Origin: Arthrobacter sp. MMS18-M83 | Lineage (GTDB): Bacteria; Actinomycetota; Actinomycetes; Actinomycetales; Micrococcaceae | Direction: 5' to 3' | DNA: 64,000 nucleotides | NCBI RefSeq assembly: GCF_026683955.1 | Contig: NZ_CP113343.1 | Coordinates: 4,898,001-4,962,000 of the forward strand | In this document: positions 60,284 through 64,000 of the stretch, piece after piece | Numbering within the stretch: the first letter of the stretch is position 1 | Layout of the letters: each line of letters begins with the position of its first letter | Program-made: the position numbers and the translations under genes | Notes under the pieces: model-generated | The model's database searches: none | What the model was told of the DNA's origin: nothing | What the model saw: the letters and a program-made list of their open reading frames with translations, nothing else

Positions 60284-60971
60284 AGGTGTTCTGAACGTAG
60301 TCCGTCGGCAGCGAATCGATTGCTTCGGCGGAATAGACCTTGCGGATGACAAGCCGGGTGAGTCCATCGACGGCGGCAGCGTCTGACCGGGCTCGCGTTG
60401 GGACAAAACTCATCGGCTTTGGGGAAATCTTTCGGGTGTGGCGTCTTCGCCGGGGTGTATCAGAAGTCCTCGGGCTCCCGTTCCCACGAGAAATCCACCA
60501 CTCGAAATCCTGTTGTGTCTGCTCGTGCGCGTCAGCACTATCCTGATCGAAACTGTCCTACTTAACAATTCCGTCGAGCGGCGTCCGATCTCTGCTATGC
60601 CTTCGCCGTGAGCAATCAAGCCAATCCGAGCGGAATCTCCCCCGGGATTCATTTCCAAGCGTCGACGGCTTACCCCCAGCTTTTACGGAACAAACTCCTG
60701 GCACTCAGACTGGCGGATCCACAGTGTCGTCTGGTTAGCGCGTTTCCGAGTGGAGCATCCCTTCGAATTCGGGTATCGGATACTCGCGCTCGAATCACGG
60801 ATGACCCGTAGTTTTCTTCAGCAAGGCCGCACTTGCGGAGTTGGTTTGCCGAGGGGGTGCCGGAAGGTCTCAATCGGGTCTCCGGCACAGTGCAATGTCG
60901 TCAATCCATCGGACTGACGCCCTGTCGTCACATCTTTGCGGCTGATCCGCAGTTGGAGATTGGGGGGTACA
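60284..60971. other. Non-coding stretch with a 17-bp palindrome
   Basis: Nearly 700 bases with no convincing gene; short frames on both strands (for example 60608-60811 plus) have neither motifs nor good ribosome sites. Includes the near-perfect dyad CGGGTATC-G-GATACTCG at 60770-60786 (one G-T mismatch), a likely regulator site 185 bases before the copper oxidase gene, and a 5-bp hairpin TGCGG-CTGAT-CCGCA at 60939-60953 in its leader. Confidence 0.5.
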
Positions 60972-63566
60972 GTGTTGAGTCTTTCATCGTCGGGCTTCTT
61001 CCATTCCCGACATAATTTCACGTCTCCAAAAAGGGGATTCCCTTCCGCCGCCAAGCGCAGATCCCGGTCTAGGTTGCACGCACTCACTCTGGTGATATGC
61101 CTTTTCGCCGGCTTCATGACCTCCGCTGGCACTGAAGTGCTCGCAGCGACGAGCGTTGGTTCGAACCTGGTGGTCAATCCGTCCCTGGAGGACGGCACCT
61201 CTTTTCCCGCTTGTTTTTCGAAGGCCGGGTGGGGTACCGCCGGAGTGTGGTCGATAACTGCCGGGCACACCGGAACACGCGCTGTCACCGTCCAGATTTC
61301 GAACTACGCCAGCGGTGACCAGAAACTCCTGCAGTCAGAAAACACAGCCTGCGCGCCGGCCGTTTCTGCCGGGGCTGTCTACAACCTGGGGATTTGGTAC
61401 CAGTCGACGGTTGCTGTGTCGCTGACAATGTTCAGACACACCTCCAGCGGCTGGACGTACTGGGGTGACATTGGGCAGGTACCGGCGTCAAGCACTTGGG
61501 CGCAGGCGACAGGCACCACGCCAGCTATCCCGAGCGGTACCGATCAAGTCGCCTTTGGCTTGTCCATCAACACGAACGGGACCCTCACCACCGACGACTA
61601 CTCGTTGTTCGCCACGGCAGTGCCCACACCGCCCCCGCCAGGACAGCTTGTTGCCAACGGAAATCTCTCCCAAGGGACGCCGACGCCGGATTGCTTCACA
61701 ACCAGTGGGTGGGGTAACCGAACCGTGACGGAAGGCCTGTCAACGGACGTGCCGATCAATTCGGCGGCTGGAACTCGGTCCTATACCTACACCGTTGGCT
61801 CCTACGTCTCGGGGGACATCAAACTCCTTGAATCAGAGACGCCCGGCTGTGCTCCGTCCGTGACTGCGGGTACCCAGTACAACGTCTCCATCGATTACAA
61901 GTCAACATCGGCCAGCAATGCGCTCACGATCTTCAAGCACGACTCGACCGGCTGGTCATACTGGACGGATGTGAAAACGCTGCCCGCGTCCAGCTCTTGG
62001 ACAACAATGACGGCTGTCACCGCGCCCATCCCTAGCGGGGTGGACAGTATCTCCTTCGGTATCTCACTTTCCGGCAACGGCACTCTCTTCACGACGAACT
62101 ACTCGTTGCAGCTTCCAGGACCCCCGCCACCGGCCGGGACCCCTTCCCAGGTGGGCTCGTGGCAGATACTCAATACGAGTATGCCAGTCAGGGACATCCA
62201 CTCAACATTGCTCAGCGACGGCAGGCTCTTGCTCATCGCGGGGTCCGGCAACCAAGCCGGCGCGTTCGCTGCGGGAACGTTCCAGGCCGTGGTTTGGGAC
62301 CCGAACGCCAACACGTTCACCACCGTGCCGGTGCCATATGACATGTTCTGCACCGGCCATGCGACCCTCCGCGATGGCAAGGTACTGATTGCGGGCGGAA
62401 CCGCCGCGTTTCCTACGGCAGCCCAAGGCCCGACCACCTTTACCGGATCGGCGCACAGCTACTACTTCGACCCCGCGGACAACCAGTTCCATCAGGTCAC
62501 GGACATGCAGGGAGGGCACTGGTACCCGACTTTGACAAAGCTGGGCAACGGCGACATCTGGTCCGCCGGAGGCCTGAACGAGAATGCTTCCGGATCGGTA
62601 CTCACGGAGATGTTCAGCAGTTCTGCAATGACGTGGCTGAACAAGAACAGCGTTCCGCAAACATGGAGCTTCTGGGGTTTGTACCCGCACATGTACTTGC
62701 TCAACGATGGTCGTTTGTTCTACTCGGGCGCGCACACATTCGGTAACGGACTTCCGGGATCGGGGGCATCGCTCTACAACTGGCAAACCGCCCAGATGTG
62801 GGACGTTGCAGGTCTCAGAAGCAAGGACCTCCGTGACCAGGCGGGGTCGGTTCTCCTGCCGCCTGCCCAGGACCAGCGGGTGATGATCGTCGGCGGTGGC
62901 AACACCCAAACCAACACCCCCGGGATCAACCTCGTGGACATCATCGACCTTAATCAGGCGAGTCCCGCATACGTTCCAGGACCCGACCTGCCAGGGCCCG
63001 GAAAGCTGTATGTGAACCTGCTCAACCTGCCCGACCGGACAGTCTTCTCCGCGGACGGCGCCCAATACAACCGCTCGGGGAATGTCAGCACTGCGGCCCT
63101 TTACCGGCCCGGCAGCAACAGTTGGCTGTCGATCGACCCGGACCCCGTCGGACGGAATTACCATTCATCGGCGATCTTGCTGCCAGATGGACGCGTGGCC
63201 GTCCTCGGCTCCAACCCGATGGATAACACCTTCGAACTCCGGATCTCCGTCTACAGCCCGCCCTACCTATTTCAGAACGGGCGCCCCGGCATTACCACGG
63301 CACCGGCTTCCGCTACCTACGGGCAGTCGTTCGGACTCCAGGTATCCGGGACCATCAAATCGGCTTCGCTCATGTCGCCGATGTCAGCGACGCATCAGAC
63401 GGACACCAACGCCAGGCTGGTCGATCTTCCCCTCACCGGAAGCGGCACTTTGATCACGGCGACCGTGCCGACCAGTTCAAACCTACTTCCACCAGGCCCC
63501 TACATGCTGACAGTGCTCGATACAAATAACGTGCCAAGCGTCGCCAGATGGGTGTGGATCTCATGA
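60972..63566 (+). CDS. Secreted copper radical oxidase (galactose/glyoxal oxidase family, AA5-like) with two N-terminal modules
   Basis: 864 residues from GTG 60972 (GGGGGGT just before). Signal peptide with RRSRSR and core LHALTLVICLFAGF. Two homologous modules of about 150 residues (62-216 and 225-380), joined by PTPPPPG and PGPPPPAG linkers; each starts with N-P/G-N-SLxxG, has a conserved Cys pair and ends SFGISL or AFGLSI. Then a Kelch-type propeller and a C-terminal early-set domain. All copper-site residues are present: Cys460 (DMFCTGH), Tyr518 (HWYPT), Tyr730-His731 (NYHSS) and His808 (ATHQT), matching Cys228, Tyr272, Tyr495, His496 and His581 of galactose oxidase. Predicted to oxidise alcohols or aldehydes with O2, yielding H2O2. 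Confidence 0.9.
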   Translation: MLSLSSSGFFHSRHNFTSPKRGFPSAAKRRSRSRLHALTLVICLFAGFMTSAGTEVLAATSVGSNLVVNPSLEDGTSFPACFSKAGWGTAGVWSITAGHTGTRAVTVQISNYASGDQKLLQSENTACAPAVSAGAVYNLGIWYQSTVAVSLTMFRHTSSGWTYWGDIGQVPASSTWAQATGTTPAIPSGTDQVAFGLSINTNGTLTTDDYSLFATAVPTPPPPGQLVANGNLSQGTPTPDCFTTSGWGNRTVTEGLSTDVPINSAAGTRSYTYTVGSYVSGDIKLLESETPGCAPSVTAGTQYNVSIDYKSTSASNALTIFKHDSTGWSYWTDVKTLPASSSWTTMTAVTAPIPSGVDSISFGISLSGNGTLFTTNYSLQLPGPPPPAGTPSQVGSWQILNTSMPVRDIHSTLLSDGRLLLIAGSGNQAGAFAAGTFQAVVWDPNANTFTTVPVPYDMFCTGHATLRDGKVLIAGGTAAFPTAAQGPTTFTGSAHSYYFDPADNQFHQVTDMQGGHWYPTLTKLGNGDIWSAGGLNENASGSVLTEMFSSSAMTWLNKNSVPQTWSFWGLYPHMYLLNDGRLFYSGAHTFGNGLPGSGASLYNWQTAQMWDVAGLRSKDLRDQAGSVLLPPAQDQRVMIVGGGNTQTNTPGINLVDIIDLNQASPAYVPGPDLPGPGKLYVNLLNLPDRTVFSADGAQYNRSGNVSTAALYRPGSNSWLSIDPDPVGRNYHSSAILLPDGRVAVLGSNPMDNTFELRISVYSPPYLFQNGRPGITTAPASATYGQSFGLQVSGTIKSASLMSPMSATHQTDTNARLVDLPLTGSGTLITATVPTSSNLLPPGPYMLTVLDTNNVPSVARWVWIS

Positions 63567-63621
63567 ACCAAACAGCACAGTTTGCGCCAGCGGCCCATCA
63601 CAAGCTTCGCACGGAGACGCC

Positions 63622-64000
63622 ATGAAAAAGAGCTCGCCCAAGGGATTCTTCTTCTACATGAGACTCACCTTCGTCGCGATATGCAGCTTTGCCCTCGCGT
63701 CGTTGCTGGTCCATCAGCAAGCGGTCTCGGCTGCCGGGAGAGGAGAACACATCCATTCCTTGGCAACGGCGGGCCTGGCCGCGGCCGAGGTTTCCGGCGG
63801 CCCGAGCGCCTCACTCCAGGCCGGAGCAGCGCCAAACGGGCAGTCTGACAAAGGTTCCCCTGCCCATGTCCCCAGTCCACCGTCGGGCCAGAGCCCGGGC
63901 GGGCCGCCTATCGGTCCGCCGGCCGACGGCGAACGCGCGGCGGCGAACAGCAAACAGCGATCACTCGGCGACGCTGCCGCCGAGCCGAATGGCCTGGGCC
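63622..64000 (+). CDS. Secreted Pro/Gly/Ala-rich protein, 3'-truncated by window edge
   Basis: ATG 63622 with GGAG seven bases before; open to the last base (126 codons visible). N-terminal MKKSSPKG, hydrophobic core LTFVAICSFALASLLV and possible cleavage after AVSAAG: a signal peptide or anchor. The rest visible is low-complexity (Pro, Gly, Ala, Ser) typical of a cell-wall linker. It follows the copper oxidase by 55 bp on the same strand, so a functional partner at the cell surface is likely; the catalytic or binding part lies beyond the window. Confidence 0.7.
   Translation, partial: MKKSSPKGFFFYMRLTFVAICSFALASLLVHQQAVSAAGRGEHIHSLATAGLAAAEVSGGPSASLQAGAAPNGQSDKGSPAHVPSPPSGQSPGGPPIGPPADGERAAANSKQRSLGDAAAEPNGLG

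Noticed and set aside
60608..60811. 67-residue plus-strand frame in the non-coding zone
   Set aside because: No ribosome site or motif, and the palindrome at 60770-60786 lies in it.
1..64000. CRISPR arrays, prophage or insertion sequences
   Set aside because: No regular spaced repeats, integrase, transposase or phage structural gene was seen on either strand.

Overview
The window is high-GC bacterial DNA with many GTG starts, ATGA/GTGA stop-start overlaps and typical actinobacterial families (App1, DUF2064, BTAD regulator, MmyB-type HTH). I infer a free-living soil actinobacterium, most likely Micrococcaceae (Arthrobacter sensu lato). No rRNA, CRISPR array, integrase or intact insertion sequence is visible.

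Layout. 1-4.6 kb: 3' part of a secreted phosphoesterase, an AI-2E-type permease, a YbdK-like carboxylate-amine ligase, and a decayed patch (a frameshifted DUF1326 gene flanked by an intact and a ruined copy of a 67-residue protein). 4.8-11.8 kb: coxMSL-XdhC/YHS-coxD-coxE, an aerobic form I carbon monoxide dehydrogenase operon with its maturation genes. 12-17.5 kb: small oxidoreductases and a MerR/lipoprotein/thioredoxin group whose thioredoxin has WSGPC instead of WCGPC. 18.1-19.8 kb: a sulfite-oxidase-like molybdoenzyme, a ferredoxin-reductase-type flavoprotein and a DUF6510 zinc-ribbon protein. 20.3-22.3 kb: MmyB-type regulator and aldo/keto reductase. 22.5-28.4 kb: six tightly coupled genes (methylthioadenosine phosphorylase, NAD-dependent epimerase, GT2, DUF2064, methyltransferase, membrane GT87). 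Their order resembles the mycobacterial Rv0535-Rv0541c locus for the 5-methylthioxylose cap of lipoarabinomannan, and this is the most interesting part of the window.

28.5-31.1 kb: a truncated DHFR-family remnant, a lipoprotein and a Y-family polymerase. 31.2-44.4 kb: a catabolic island. One arm (+) has an MFS transporter, a GAF protein and an amidohydrolase next to a divergent RpiR regulator. The other arm (-) has a sugar-type ABC importer, enoyl-CoA hydratase, CaiB-type CoA transferase, GntR regulator, a frameshifted amidase and a ring-opening (barbiturase/cyanurate-type) hydrolase. Together they suggest uptake and hydrolytic opening of a cyclic imide or pyrimidine/triazine-like compound followed by CoA-dependent breakdown of the acid.

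44.6-64 kb: GGDEF-EAL protein, 1-Cys peroxiredoxin divergent from a BTAD regulator, lipid kinase, a heavily deleted NRAMP gene, App1 phosphatase, GyrI-like protein, Tat-exported phospholipase C, a DHFR-family protein, a cupin, a sulfite oxidase with an extra N-terminal domain, a membrane protein, a ~900-bp non-coding stretch with a tRNA-like remnant, a secreted copper radical oxidase with two tandem accessory modules, and a secreted Pro/Gly-rich protein running off the end. Five genes are broken. Two of these are single-base shifts in G/C runs and could be sequence errors; the others are real decay.
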